From NCBI RefSeq assembly GCF_009870785.1, contig NZ_WTWX01000001.1:578065-642064 (forward strand): a stretch of 64,000 nucleotides of DNA. The letters run 5' to 3'. The stretch's first letter is position 1; every line of letters starts with the position of its first letter. The notes beneath the pieces were generated by a model. The model saw only the letters and a program-made list of their open reading frames with translations. It did not search any database and had not been told where the DNA came from. Below, one piece after another: positions 7,400 to 16,158 of the stretch. The translations under genes and the position numbers were made by a program. Source of the stretch: Paenibacillus sp. An7. GTDB lineage: Bacteria; Bacillota; Bacilli; Paenibacillales; Paenibacillaceae.

Positions 7400-8689
7400 T
7401 TAAACTTCAATAAAATCTTTTAGCAAGTATCCGTGCTTCTCATATTCCCCTTGCTGAACTTGTACTTCATATATAACATCACTTTCATCATATTCTGTGT
7501 TAATTACATCACCCACACGATAAATAACGGAAGTAATGTCTCCTCTTTCTGCAGGTACACGGAACTTTACCGTTTCTCCTGCCAGTTCCTCTTGGATCAT
7601 CTCACGAATACTGAGTAAATCCGCTTCATCAAAGGCACTAATCTTCTTGTACCCTTTACCTGATGGCAGCATTTGAAGCTGTTCTGGTGTACACGCGTCT
7701 TTTTTATTAAATAGTACAATCTGCGGTTTATCCGCCGCTCCAAGCTCTTCAAGGATCTTATGAACTACTTTCATCTGGTCTTCTCTCATCTCGGACGATG
7801 CATCCACTACATGGAGGATGAGATCAGCCTCATTCACTTCTTCAAGAGTAGCGCGGAATGCAGCGACTAAATCATGCGGTAAATTTTGAATAAATCCAAC
7901 CGTATCGGTTAGAACAATTTCCTTGCCGTTTGGAAGTTCCATCGTACGAGAAGTAGGATCTAGGGTAGCAAACAATTGATTCTCAATATACACATCCGCT
8001 GCTGTCAGTTGTTTGAGCAGGGTGGATTTCCCCGCGTTCGTATAACCAACAAGAGCAACCTGAATAACTCCGCTCTTTTTGCGGCGCTCTCTGTATAGTT
8101 TCCGATGACGCGTCACTTCTTCCAATTGACGTTTCAAATCGCTGATTCGATTACGAATATGTCTACGATCTGTTTCAAGCTTGCTTTCCCCCGGTCCACG
8201 GGTACCAATTCCGCCGCCTAGACGTGATAAATTCTTACCATGACCGGACAAGCGCGGAAGTAAATAAGAGTGCTGTGCGAGTTCGACTTGGATAATACCT
8301 TCTCTTGTGTTTGCTCTTTGGGCAAAAATATCAAGGATGAGCTGAGTACGGTCAATGATTTTGAGATCAAGGCTTGCTTCCAGGTTCCTTACTTGAGCAC
8401 CCGAGAGATCTTGATCAAAAATAGCCGTAGTTGCCCCAAGCTCATCCGCGACGAGTCTAAGTTCTTCCACTTTCCCTTTTCCGATAAACCATTTGGTATC
8501 TGCTTTTTCCTTGTTCTGCGAAATTACACTGAGTACTTCAACTCCAGCTGTCTCAGCCAGTTTAACAAGTTCCTCCAGAGAATACTCTGGGTTAATCCCG
8601 CTTTTTTTTACTTGATCTGTCACAAGACTAACCAAAATTGCTTTATCTTTAATATCCATATTTGTTTCGTGCGTGGAGTTTGCCATCAT
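7400..8689 (-). CDS. hflX: Ribosome-associated GTPase HflX
   Basis: 429 aa. The N-terminal HflX domain ends in the family signature GGGIGTRGPGESKLETDRR (158-176), followed by a helical linker and the G domain: P-loop GYTNAGKST (about 215-223), G3 DTVGF, G4 NKKD and a C-terminal domain. HflX splits stalled or heat-damaged 70S ribosomes using GTP. Two adjacent ATGs (8689, 8686) share AAGGAG; either fits. It lies between spoVK and ynbB as in B. subtilis (ynbA). Confidence 0.95.
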   Translation of the reverse strand: MMANSTHETNMDIKDKAILVSLVTDQVKKSGINPEYSLEELVKLAETAGVEVLSVISQNKEKADTKWFIGKGKVEELRLVADELGATTAIFDQDLSGAQVRNLEASLDLKIIDRTQLILDIFAQRANTREGIIQVELAQHSYLLPRLSGHGKNLSRLGGGIGTRGPGESKLETDRRHIRNRISDLKRQLEEVTRHRKLYRERRKKSGVIQVALVGYTNAGKSTLLKQLTAADVYIENQLFATLDPTSRTMELPNGKEIVLTDTVGFIQNLPHDLVAAFRATLEEVNEADLILHVVDASSEMREDQMKVVHKILEELGAADKPQIVLFNKKDACTPEQLQMLPSGKGYKKISAFDEADLLSIREMIQEELAGETVKFRVPAERGDITSVIYRVGDVINTEYDESDVIYEVQVQQGEYEKHGYLLKDFIEV

Positions 8690-8738
8690 GTTTGCTCCTT
8701 ATTGTTCATATCGTTTGCTTGTATTATTGCCTTTGTAT

Positions 8739-9725
8739 TTATTTGGTCTCCAGTTTTAAATCCTCTGTTCGTATCGTCATCAGCTCAAGCTTTCCTGGGC
8801 TTCCTGATGAATATTGATTTAGCAGCCGAACCGCCTGATGACGAATGGACTTTTCAATAATATTCCGAACATATCTTGCGTTGCTAAAAGCATGAGAGGT
8901 ATCATTCTTTTCCTCTAGTAAATGTTGTTTTAACTTGAGTATGGACTGCGGCATTAAAATATAATCCCGTTCTTTCGCCATAAGTTCTGATATTTGGATC
9001 AATTGATCAAGGGAGTAGTCAGGAAACTCAATCTGAATGGGAAAACGAGAAGGCAAACCAGGATTGGTTTGCATAAAAAAGTCGATTTCCTCTGAGTATC
9101 CGGCCAGGATGAGGATAAATTGATTTTTGAAATCTTCCATTCCTTTTACTAATGTATCAATCGCTTCTTTACCAAAATCTTTCTCTCCACCGCGAGCGAG
9201 ACTATAGGCTTCATCAATAAATAAAATACCACCGAGCGATTTTTTCACAAGATCCCGCGTTTTTTGAGCGGTATGTCCAATATATTCACCCACAAGATCG
9301 GCCCGTTCTACCTCTACTAAATGTCCTTTGGTGAGAACCCCCATCTTCTGAAATAGTTTCGCAACAATTCGAGCCACTGTTGTTTTACCTGTACCCGGAT
9401 TTCCTTTAAAGACCATGTGGTAAACATGAGAACCGCTAATAAGACCCGCCTCGGTCCTCATTTGTGCAATTTGCAAAAACGCATAGATTTCGAACACAAA
9501 ATCTTTTATGCTATCAAGTCCCACAAGTTCGTCTAACTCTTTTTGAATATCCTGGTACATGGCGAATTGAGGATTATCCTTGATCTGAGCCTGTGTTGTA
9601 TCCACCTCCGCTGCTGGGCCGCCCTGTACACTATACAAATCGGTGTGATTACGAAGTACCACATTAATTTGCCGGGAAGGTCTGCCTTCCTGACCCCCTC
9701 CAGCTGCCATCGCTCTTCCATTCAT
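8739..9725 (-). CDS. spoVK: Stage V sporulation protein K, AAA ATPase
   Basis: 328 aa from ATG 9725 (a TTG precedes it). AAA+ domain of the CbbX/CfxQ type: Walker A GNPGTGKTT (about 108-116), Walker B ILFIDEAYSLA, sensor region ILAGYSEEIDFF and arginine-finger region NPGLPSRFP. SpoVK is a mother-cell ATPase needed for late spore maturation. GAGGTG lies 8 nt before the ATG. The upstream region contains a weak sigma-E-like -10 (GAATACCTT near 9776) but I would not rely on it. The position upstream of hflX-ynbB-glnR-glnA matches B. subtilis. Confidence 0.93.
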   Translation of the reverse strand: MNGRAMAAGGGQEGRPSRQINVVLRNHTDLYSVQGGPAAEVDTTQAQIKDNPQFAMYQDIQKELDELVGLDSIKDFVFEIYAFLQIAQMRTEAGLISGSHVYHMVFKGNPGTGKTTVARIVAKLFQKMGVLTKGHLVEVERADLVGEYIGHTAQKTRDLVKKSLGGILFIDEAYSLARGGEKDFGKEAIDTLVKGMEDFKNQFILILAGYSEEIDFFMQTNPGLPSRFPIQIEFPDYSLDQLIQISELMAKERDYILMPQSILKLKQHLLEEKNDTSHAFSNARYVRNIIEKSIRHQAVRLLNQYSSGSPGKLELMTIRTEDLKLETK

Positions 9726-9820
9726 CAAACGCTCACCTCTACTCTTCAGGGGCTTAACTTCCTCTACTTAAGGTATTCTAGCGAAGCGGATGTTATTAGA
9801 AGTTTTGCGAAAGTAGGTTG

Positions 9821-10477
9821 TTAGAAAGAGAGCATAATCTGATCCATCTTCCACTTCGAATAAGCAAGAGTTTCTCTTATTTGGTTAGGCCAAAATGGCA
9901 TGGCAACGGATTCAGCTAGTGAAATCATGGGTTGATCATAATCAAGGAATGCAGCTATTTCAAGTGATCTCATACCATGAAAATCATGAGTAATAATGAC
10001 CGAAGAATGGAAGCCATGTTCATTCATGATACGTTTGCTGTATAGTAAATTCTCGTACGTACTCGTAGCTTCATTTTCTAAAAGAATGTACCTCGGGTCT
10101 ACTCCCTGCCGAACAAGATACTGCTGCATCCCTTCAGCTTCCGTGTATCTATGCTCAGAACTATCAAGCCCTCCGCTCACGATGAAATAAGTAAAAGTCC
10201 CTTTTTCATATAACATCAGCGCATGGTCCAATCGTTCCTGCAAACCAGGACTCGGTACATCTCCCCAAAGCGAGGCTCCAAGTACAATTCCGACATCTAC
10301 CTTTTGTCCGCTTATATTTGTTTCGCTTGGCGTAAGGATTCTCCACTGGGTATACCCGATCCAAATTATAAAGAGAACAGCAAGCAGAAGGATTGTCTTA
10401 AAAAATCGCTTTCTAGCCTTCGTGGCGTAGATAACCTCTTTTAATCTTTGTCTCTTACTTAACTTCTCTATCTTCAT
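9821..10477 (-). CDS. YdcF/SanA family membrane protein (DUF218)
   Basis: 218 aa: basic N-terminus, one TM helix (about 26-42, FKTILLLAVLFIIWIGY), then an extracellular DUF218 domain with GIVLGASLWGD, FIVSGGLDSSEHRYTEAEGM, LLENEATSTYENL and ITHDFHGMR. Family members (YdcF, SanA, ElyC) affect envelope integrity or vancomycin tolerance; the biochemical activity is unknown. Its AAGGAG ribosome binding site lies within the last codons of the upstream DUF402 gene, whose stop is 2 nt before this ATG, so the two are translationally coupled. Confidence 0.85.
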   Translation of the reverse strand: MKIEKLSKRQRLKEVIYATKARKRFFKTILLLAVLFIIWIGYTQWRILTPSETNISGQKVDVGIVLGASLWGDVPSPGLQERLDHALMLYEKGTFTYFIVSGGLDSSEHRYTEAEGMQQYLVRQGVDPRYILLENEATSTYENLLYSKRIMNEHGFHSSVIITHDFHGMRSLEIAAFLDYDQPMISLAESVAMPFWPNQIRETLAYSKWKMDQIMLSF

Positions 10478-10479
10478 GT

Positions 10480-11031
10480 TTACTCCTTAAAGTCACCATT
10501 TTCAAATAAATTTGCCCGATCGTTCAAGGACATTTTGAAATAAGGAAAGGAATGAGCATCGATCGTCTGAAGAAGATACTGAGCCGTTCTCGTTGATAAT
10601 TCATAATCTGCTGTTGTAATGTGACCTTTCTCCAGCGCATCATCCAGTTCATCTTCATCCAGTAAAAATATTTCTCCATCTTTGAGGACAATCACATCAA
10701 GATATAAATCATCAAACCAGGGTACTCCTTGATCCGTAATCCCCTGATTACGACACGTATCAATGTACCATTCAACAATTTGGTCCTCATCATCAAACAT
10801 AGCTGTCACAACATAGTGTTCATCTTTTGGAAAATACTGAAGCCAAGAGTAACCTTTATCTGCCGTACAAAACGTATATCCGCCGTAAGTCTTCCACAGC
10901 GGTTCCTTCAAATCATGAATCGTATAAAGGGATAAATATCCTGTGAATTCTTCGCTCTCCACATAGCGGCAAGCAAATTGCCGATTGGTAATTCTACGCC
11001 AATTGGCTCGATCTCCGAATTTTCTTTTCAT
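10480..11031 (-). CDS. DUF402 (NtdP/YgaC-like) protein
   Basis: 183 aa from the ATG at 11031 (6 nt after AGAGGG; another ATG at 11037 is too close). Contains the DUF402 core: YSWLQYFPKDEHYVVTAMFD, WYIDTCRNQG, PWFDDLYLDVIVLKDGEIFLLDEDELDDAL. The acidic cluster DDLYLD...DEDELDD is the metal and phosphate site of the nucleoside tri/diphosphatase NtdP, so hydrolysis of nucleotides is a reasonable guess. Coupled to the downstream YdcF-type gene. Confidence 0.8.
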   Translation of the reverse strand: MKRKFGDRANWRRITNRQFACRYVESEEFTGYLSLYTIHDLKEPLWKTYGGYTFCTADKGYSWLQYFPKDEHYVVTAMFDDEDQIVEWYIDTCRNQGITDQGVPWFDDLYLDVIVLKDGEIFLLDEDELDDALEKGHITTADYELSTRTAQYLLQTIDAHSFPYFKMSLNDRANLFENGDFKE

Positions 11032-11213
11032 CCTCATCCCTCTTCATTCATTACTCACATCCTGGCGGATGCCTTTCATTATGGATAAAGTGATCCCTTC
11101 ACTGCATCCAAGTTCTTAATTTATATCATTTCGTATTCAATCAAGAACGATCTACAAGGTATTTACAGCTTACCATATTTAAGATATACACTCAAAGCCG
11201 CTTCCCATAGAAC

Positions 11214-11255
11214 AGAAAGAAGCCAGCAGGTGTCATTACCTGCTGGCTTCTTTTG
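11214..11255 (-). terminator. Terminator of the class A PBP gene
   Basis: Perfect 13-bp stem (11219-11231 with 11238-11250) with short T-rich tails on both strands; 17 nt after the PBP stop on the minus strand. Confidence 0.85.
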
Positions 11256-11271
11256 AATTCAAATCATTTAT

Positions 11272-13950
11272 TTAGGGTGTAGTTCCATCTTGTTTATTGG
11301 TATCGGCTTGAGGGGTTGTGGCTCCATTCGTAGAAGGAGGGGTTTCACTAGCAGGAGGAGCCGTTTCCTCTGGAGCGGTAGTTTCATTTCCCCCACCGGA
11401 ATCGTTGTTTTCACCACGATCAGGGGTTTCCGCTTCACCGCCGCCGCTTTCATTTCCTGCATTATTTCCATCACCATTGGCATTCCCATTGCCGTTGCCC
11501 GTGTTGCCATTTCCGCTGTCATTACCATTTCCTTCATTAGAACCATTACCCGTGCCATTTCCATTACCATTTCCGTTATTGTCACCATTATCATTACCAT
11601 TCTGGTTTTCGCCAGAGTTTTCATCTCCCTCATCAGGAGTGGCTTCTGGCTGCTCTGGTTCTTCTGGTATTACCTCTTCTGCTTCAATGAAGAGAGTAAC
11701 CGTATTCGATGGAGCGGAGTCTTCTCCGTTCACTGGGTTAATGGCTGTTACATAGTACTCATAAGTGAGCCCTGGTAATGCTCCCGTATCGGTCGCACTT
11801 GTTTCTGAGATTCCATCCAGGATTCGGGTAAATGAACCTTCTGAAGATTCTTTACGATACACGCGGTACTTCTCACCCTCCGCTGATGATCCTTTCCAGC
11901 TAAGAGATACCGCTTTTTGGTTAACATCATACGAAGCACTCAGACCGCTGACGGATACATTTACTTCCGGTTCTTCTACCGGAGGAGCCACTGGCGTGTC
12001 AGGAATTTCATTCTTTGGTGTGAAGAATTCTTTCCGTTCTACCCCTTCCAGTGCCTTTTCCATAACCGTACTAAAGAAAGTTGCAGCAAGTTTACTGCTG
12101 TTTTTCAGCATGTGTTTTGCATCTGGATTATCATATCCCATCCATACGGCTGCCGTATATTCCGGTGTATAACCAACAAACCATACATCACGGTTTGCAC
12201 TGTTTCCAGAAATACCGCTTTGAGTCGTACCTGTCTTACCAGCAACGGGACGGCTCAGTCTAGCACTTGTACCCGTACCGCTGTTCACAACTTCTTGCAA
12301 CATCTGGGTCATTTGATAAGCTGTTTCTTCACTCATCACTTGTTCTTTATCATCTTTATGCTCATAGATTGTTTTGCCATCACTATTTACGATCTTCGTA
12401 ATTGCATAACCTTCCTGGTACTGACCGCGGTTAGCAAATGCGCTGTAGGCTGCAGCCATTTCAAGTGTATTCGTCCCTTTGTTCAGACCGCCAAGCGCCA
12501 TCGAAAGGTTACGATCATCTTCGGTCATCGTAATACCAAGCTTTTTAGCAAAGTCGTAACCTGTACCTACACCAATTTGGTTAAGCAACCAAACTGCTGG
12601 GATATTCTCTGATTTTGTAATCGCATCTGCCATTCCAATCGTGCTGGAGTATCCATGTAAGTTCTTCGGACAGTAATTACCAAAACATTGCTGTTCATTA
12701 CTCAAACTAGAGTTTTTCGTAAATTTCCCTGTCTCAAGGGCTGGTGCATAGGATGCAATCGGTTTAAATGCCGATCCTGGCTGACGATAACTGCTTGTTG
12801 CTCGGTTGAAGCCTTGACGCTGATAATCGCGTCCTCCTTGAAGAGCAACGATACTTCCTGTCTCATGATCCATAATCACCATGGATCCTTGAACTTTCTG
12901 ATCATCAGGACTATCTTCAAACAAGTTATCGTTTTTAAAAGCTTCTTCGACCGCTTCTTGAGCCTGTGTACTCATCGCTGTATAAATTTGATATCCGCCA
13001 ATATTCAAATCATCGGTAGTTTTGCCTGTTACCTCTTCGGCTTCTTTCAGCACATAGTCGACATACGAATCATATTTACGTTCTTCTTTTGGTCTTTCGT
13101 ATGTGTATTCAACTTCCTTCGCTTCTTCCATCTCTTCCTTCGAGATATATCCTTGCTCATACATCAGGTCAAGAACTACACCGCGACGAGCTTTGGAATC
13201 AATGGGGTTCCCTGAAGGATTATAAGCAGACGGTCCTTTTGGAATCGCAGCCAGTGTCGCTACTTCCCATAGTTCCAGTTTTTCCAGATCATCTTTACCA
13301 AAATAAAACTGCGAAGCTGCTTTAATTCCATACTCCTGATATCCAAACCATACCCGGTTCAAATACATGGTAAGAATCTCGTCTTTGGTATACTTCCGTT
13401 CAATCGCGAGAGCAATAGACACTTCTGTAGCTTTACGGAAGAACGTTTTATCCCGAGTTAAGAATACGTTCTTCGCTAACTGTTGGGAAATTGTACTGCC
13501 CCCTTCTACTAATGAACGAGCCATGACGTCTTTTACCGCAGCACGGGCAATGGACCAAAGGTCAACCCCTTTATGTTCATAAAATCTGCGGTCCTCTGTA
13601 GCAACAAATGCATCTTTTACAATCTGGGGAATTTCTTCTTCTGTAGCCGGTTCCCAGTTTTCTATTGACAGCTCACTAATTTCATTACCTTGTGAGTCAT
13701 AAACTTTCGATGTTTCGTTCACGGTCATTTTATCCAGATTCGCAGTTAGAATGCGTTCTCCGCTAACCATAATGAACAAGTACCCAGCCAGTGCAATGAA
13801 TATGGCAAAAGCTGCTGTGAAAAACAAAGTCCATCCTACACGTTTACCTGTAATTTTTTTCTTCTTAGATCCGGCTTTCTTATCGCTTGGTTTCTTTTTA
13901 TTATTCTTATTGTTGCGATTGCCGGATCTGGACAGTGTATCGTTTGACAT
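11272..13950 (-). CDS. Class A penicillin-binding protein (PBP1 family) with FN3 domain and Gly/Asn tail
   Basis: 892 aa from ATG 13950 (GGGAGG 4 nt upstream); a longer frame to 14058 lacks an RBS. Basic cytoplasmic N-terminus, one TM helix (about 40-65), a GT51 glycosyltransferase with EDRRFYEHKGVD (129-140) and GGSTISQQLAKN, then a transpeptidase with SxxK in GSAFK (about 393), SEN and KTGTT (about 571). A fibronectin-III-like module (about 663-757) follows, then a roughly 120-residue low-complexity tail: Asn-Gly repeats with E/D, then T/P/E. It polymerises and crosslinks peptidoglycan. The tail is extracellular and probably a flexible spacer through the wall. Confidence 0.95.
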   Translation of the reverse strand: MSNDTLSRSGNRNNKNNKKKPSDKKAGSKKKKITGKRVGWTLFFTAAFAIFIALAGYLFIMVSGERILTANLDKMTVNETSKVYDSQGNEISELSIENWEPATEEEIPQIVKDAFVATEDRRFYEHKGVDLWSIARAAVKDVMARSLVEGGSTISQQLAKNVFLTRDKTFFRKATEVSIALAIERKYTKDEILTMYLNRVWFGYQEYGIKAASQFYFGKDDLEKLELWEVATLAAIPKGPSAYNPSGNPIDSKARRGVVLDLMYEQGYISKEEMEEAKEVEYTYERPKEERKYDSYVDYVLKEAEEVTGKTTDDLNIGGYQIYTAMSTQAQEAVEEAFKNDNLFEDSPDDQKVQGSMVIMDHETGSIVALQGGRDYQRQGFNRATSSYRQPGSAFKPIASYAPALETGKFTKNSSLSNEQQCFGNYCPKNLHGYSSTIGMADAITKSENIPAVWLLNQIGVGTGYDFAKKLGITMTEDDRNLSMALGGLNKGTNTLEMAAAYSAFANRGQYQEGYAITKIVNSDGKTIYEHKDDKEQVMSEETAYQMTQMLQEVVNSGTGTSARLSRPVAGKTGTTQSGISGNSANRDVWFVGYTPEYTAAVWMGYDNPDAKHMLKNSSKLAATFFSTVMEKALEGVERKEFFTPKNEIPDTPVAPPVEEPEVNVSVSGLSASYDVNQKAVSLSWKGSSAEGEKYRVYRKESSEGSFTRILDGISETSATDTGALPGLTYEYYVTAINPVNGEDSAPSNTVTLFIEAEEVIPEEPEQPEATPDEGDENSGENQNGNDNGDNNGNGNGNGTGNGSNEGNGNDSGNGNTGNGNGNANGDGNNAGNESGGGEAETPDRGENNDSGGGNETTAPEETAPPASETPPSTNGATTPQADTNKQDGTTP

Positions 13951-14125
13951 GATACCTCCCTGACTCCTTTTTCGGTACGCATGGTGCATGCTACCTTCTG
14001 TCTTTTTCTTTACCTTTTGTAGAAACATGGAAAAATACCGCAGGAAGTAAAAGAACAACCTTTACAGGTTGCTCCGCCAATTCCTTATCACTATTAACAT
14101 TTTCATTTTAAGAAAGTTTCATGCT

Positions 14126-14365
14126 TTATTCTTCGTTGTTTCCATTTTGCATCAGTGAAATGTTGCGCTGAGGTGTAAATGTGGATATGGCGTGCTTATA
14201 GATCATTTGCTGGCGTCCGTCACTATCGACAACTATCGTATAATTATCAAATGCCTTTACCGTACCTCGAATTTGAAAACCGTTGACTAGAAATATGGTT
14301 GCTGGAATGTTTTCTTTCCGCATTTGATTCAAGAACGTATCCTGGATGTTGATGGACTTAGTCAT
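14126..14365 (-). CDS. hfq: RNA chaperone Hfq
   Basis: 79 aa. Sm1 motif region ([23 protein letters not shown]) and the Sm2 signature YKHAIST are intact; the N-terminal [11 protein letters not shown] is typical. It forms a hexamer binding A/U-rich RNA. GGGGGT lies 8 nt before the ATG. It follows miaA, as in most bacteria. Confidence 0.97.
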   Translation of the reverse strand: MTKSINIQDTFLNQMRKENIPATIFLVNGFQIRGTVKAFDNYTIVVDSDGRQQMIYKHAISTFTPQRNISLMQNGNNEE

Positions 14366-14411
14366 TTAGCCGTACCCCCAATAATTCTATTAGATTGTTT
14401 TGAAGATGATG

Positions 14412-15359
14412 TTACTTCAAATTCAGCTTTTCAGCTATTATATCACGTATCATAGCGAAACTCGTAGGAAAATTTGCTGTATCCGTCATATCTACCCAGT
14501 GAATATCTTTCATATGTCTGAACCAGGATAGCTGTCGTTTGGCGAAGCGACGCGTATCTCTCTTCAGTTCACTTACTGCGGTTTCTAGTGGAACTTCTCC
14601 TCGAAGATAGGAAGCAATCTCTTTATAACCGAGACCTTGCATAGAAATGCAGCCTGGTCCCACACCATGGTCTAGCAGCGCAGCTACTTCCTGTACTAAA
14701 CCTTCTTCCATCATTTCATCTATACGGTCTTCAATACGTTTATATAGCATTTGTCTATCCATTGTCAAACCGACGATACACAGATCATACGGAGATTCCT
14801 TTTTTTGTGCTGCAAGCTGATCGGATTGTCTTGTGCCTGTCATATGATAAATTTCAAGTGCTCTGATCACACGTCTTACATCATTAGGATGTAATCTTTC
14901 GGCACTCGGTGGATCAATTTCTCTTAATTTCTCATGGAGTTTCTCCGGTCCGTGTACATCCGCATAATCAAATTGTTCCTTACGGAACTCTTCATCAGAG
15001 CCCACTTCCGAGAACTGAAAATTATAACACACGGATTCCACATAAAGGCCTGTGCCTCCTACGATAAAAGGCAACTTTCCTCTCGCATGAATATCTTCGA
15101 TCAAATGACGGCAGTTCGCCTGAAATTCTGCCACCGAATAAGGATAGTCCGGCTCATGAATATCAATAAGATGATGAGGAATTCCATCCATTTCTTCTGG
15201 TTTAATCTTCGCTGTCCCAATGTCCATCTGCCGATATACCTGCATAGAATCACCTGAAATGATCTCGGCATTAAATGTTTTGGCCAGTTCTATACTCATT
15301 TTTGTCTTTCCCACCGCTGTAGGGCCTACAAGGACAAGCAGCTTGGGCTTATTGCTCAT
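14412..15359 (-). CDS. miaA: tRNA dimethylallyltransferase MiaA
   Basis: 315 aa. P-loop GPTAVGKT near the N-terminus, SGDSMQVYRQMDIGTAK, the DMAPP-transferase motif VGGTGLY and the tRNA-binding RQLSWFRH near the C-terminus. It adds dimethylallyl to A37 of tRNAs reading UNN codons. I take ATG 15359, which overlaps the upstream methyltransferase by 11 bp; the alternative TTG at 15371 is only 3 nt from the SD. Directly upstream of hfq. Confidence 0.96.
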   Translation of the reverse strand: MSNKPKLLVLVGPTAVGKTKMSIELAKTFNAEIISGDSMQVYRQMDIGTAKIKPEEMDGIPHHLIDIHEPDYPYSVAEFQANCRHLIEDIHARGKLPFIVGGTGLYVESVCYNFQFSEVGSDEEFRKEQFDYADVHGPEKLHEKLREIDPPSAERLHPNDVRRVIRALEIYHMTGTRQSDQLAAQKKESPYDLCIVGLTMDRQMLYKRIEDRIDEMMEEGLVQEVAALLDHGVGPGCISMQGLGYKEIASYLRGEVPLETAVSELKRDTRRFAKRQLSWFRHMKDIHWVDMTDTANFPTSFAMIRDIIAEKLNLK

Positions 15360-16134
15360 TGTCAAGTTCAATCACTCCGTACACTATTTTCGACCTCGAA
15401 CGATCGGGTTTTTGAAACCCAAGTCTTGTAAATTCACCGCTTCCGGCTTTTTCTTTCAATACGATTCGCTTTCTTGCGACCCTGCGCGCCTCTATTATAC
15501 TTTCTAACTGCAGCGCAGCACGATTTGCGAAGGGGCGAAGCGGGTTTATACCGCTCGAATCCAGCATCGGCTGACGAAACATAGGATCGAAATAAATAAC
15601 GTCAACACTTTTATCTTCCATCTGCTTAAGCAAACTCAGGTGATCACTATGTTTTAGTTCAATCGATCTTAATGCCTCATTTACCTCAGGCTTGCCTGTA
15701 CGGTAGTACTTCATTCCTTCAAGTAATAATGTATATAAGGAATGCGAGCTTTCACAAGCAATCACGTGACCGCTTTTTCCAACAGCTACAGCAAAAACCA
15801 GGGCATCCGAACCTAACCCGGCTGTACAATCAAGTACGGTATCCCCTTCCTTGATGTCACATGCCGTGAGCATTGGATCACTTTCCCCCCGTAAAATACG
15901 CCTTGCCCTGACATAACCCATACTCGGGTGAAAAGAAAGTTCTGGCTCATTTTGACGGCTGAGACGTGCTCCATCTTTTACGACGACAACAACCTCATCA
16001 TCCTTATACTCTTTTGCAATGAGGGCTATAGACGTTTTATTTCTTGGGACATATAAGGATCCAGTAGCTTCTGCCAGCTGCATTGCTCTTTTCACTAGAT
16101 CCCCATTCACTGTTTCCCCCGTTGTAATTAACAT
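15349..16134 (-). CDS. RsmJ-like class I SAM-dependent methyltransferase
   Basis: 261 aa. SAM motif I is in VLDCTAGLGSDALVFA, the acidic ribose-binding residue in HVIACESS, and the catalytic motif is YFDPMFRQP, matching the DPMFP-type motif of RsmJ (E. coli 16S rRNA m2G1516 methyltransferase). The N-terminal half (SLYVPRNKTSIALIAKEY) differs from E. coli RsmJ, so the target in Firmicutes is uncertain. GGAGAAGTT precedes the ATG. It overlaps miaA and follows mutL by 24 bp, so it belongs to the mutS-mutL-miaA-hfq transcription block. Confidence 0.8.
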   Translation of the reverse strand: MLITTGETVNGDLVKRAMQLAEATGSLYVPRNKTSIALIAKEYKDDEVVVVVKDGARLSRQNEPELSFHPSMGYVRARRILRGESDPMLTACDIKEGDTVLDCTAGLGSDALVFAVAVGKSGHVIACESSHSLYTLLLEGMKYYRTGKPEVNEALRSIELKHSDHLSLLKQMEDKSVDVIYFDPMFRQPMLDSSGINPLRPFANRAALQLESIIEARRVARKRIVLKEKAGSGEFTRLGFQKPDRSRSKIVYGVIELDNEQ

Positions 16135-16158
16135 AACTTCTCCGTTCCTTATACCAAT

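Noticed and set aside
9770..9800. Sigma-E promoter for spoVK
   Set aside because: GAATACCTT with an upstream TAATAAC is suggestive but too far from consensus to list as a feature.
11917..13215. Long plus-strand open frames (231 and 175 aa) opposite the PBP gene
   Set aside because: They are antisense to a strongly supported gene, lack ribosome binding sites and have translation typical of reverse-frame shadows (Cys/His/Phe-rich).
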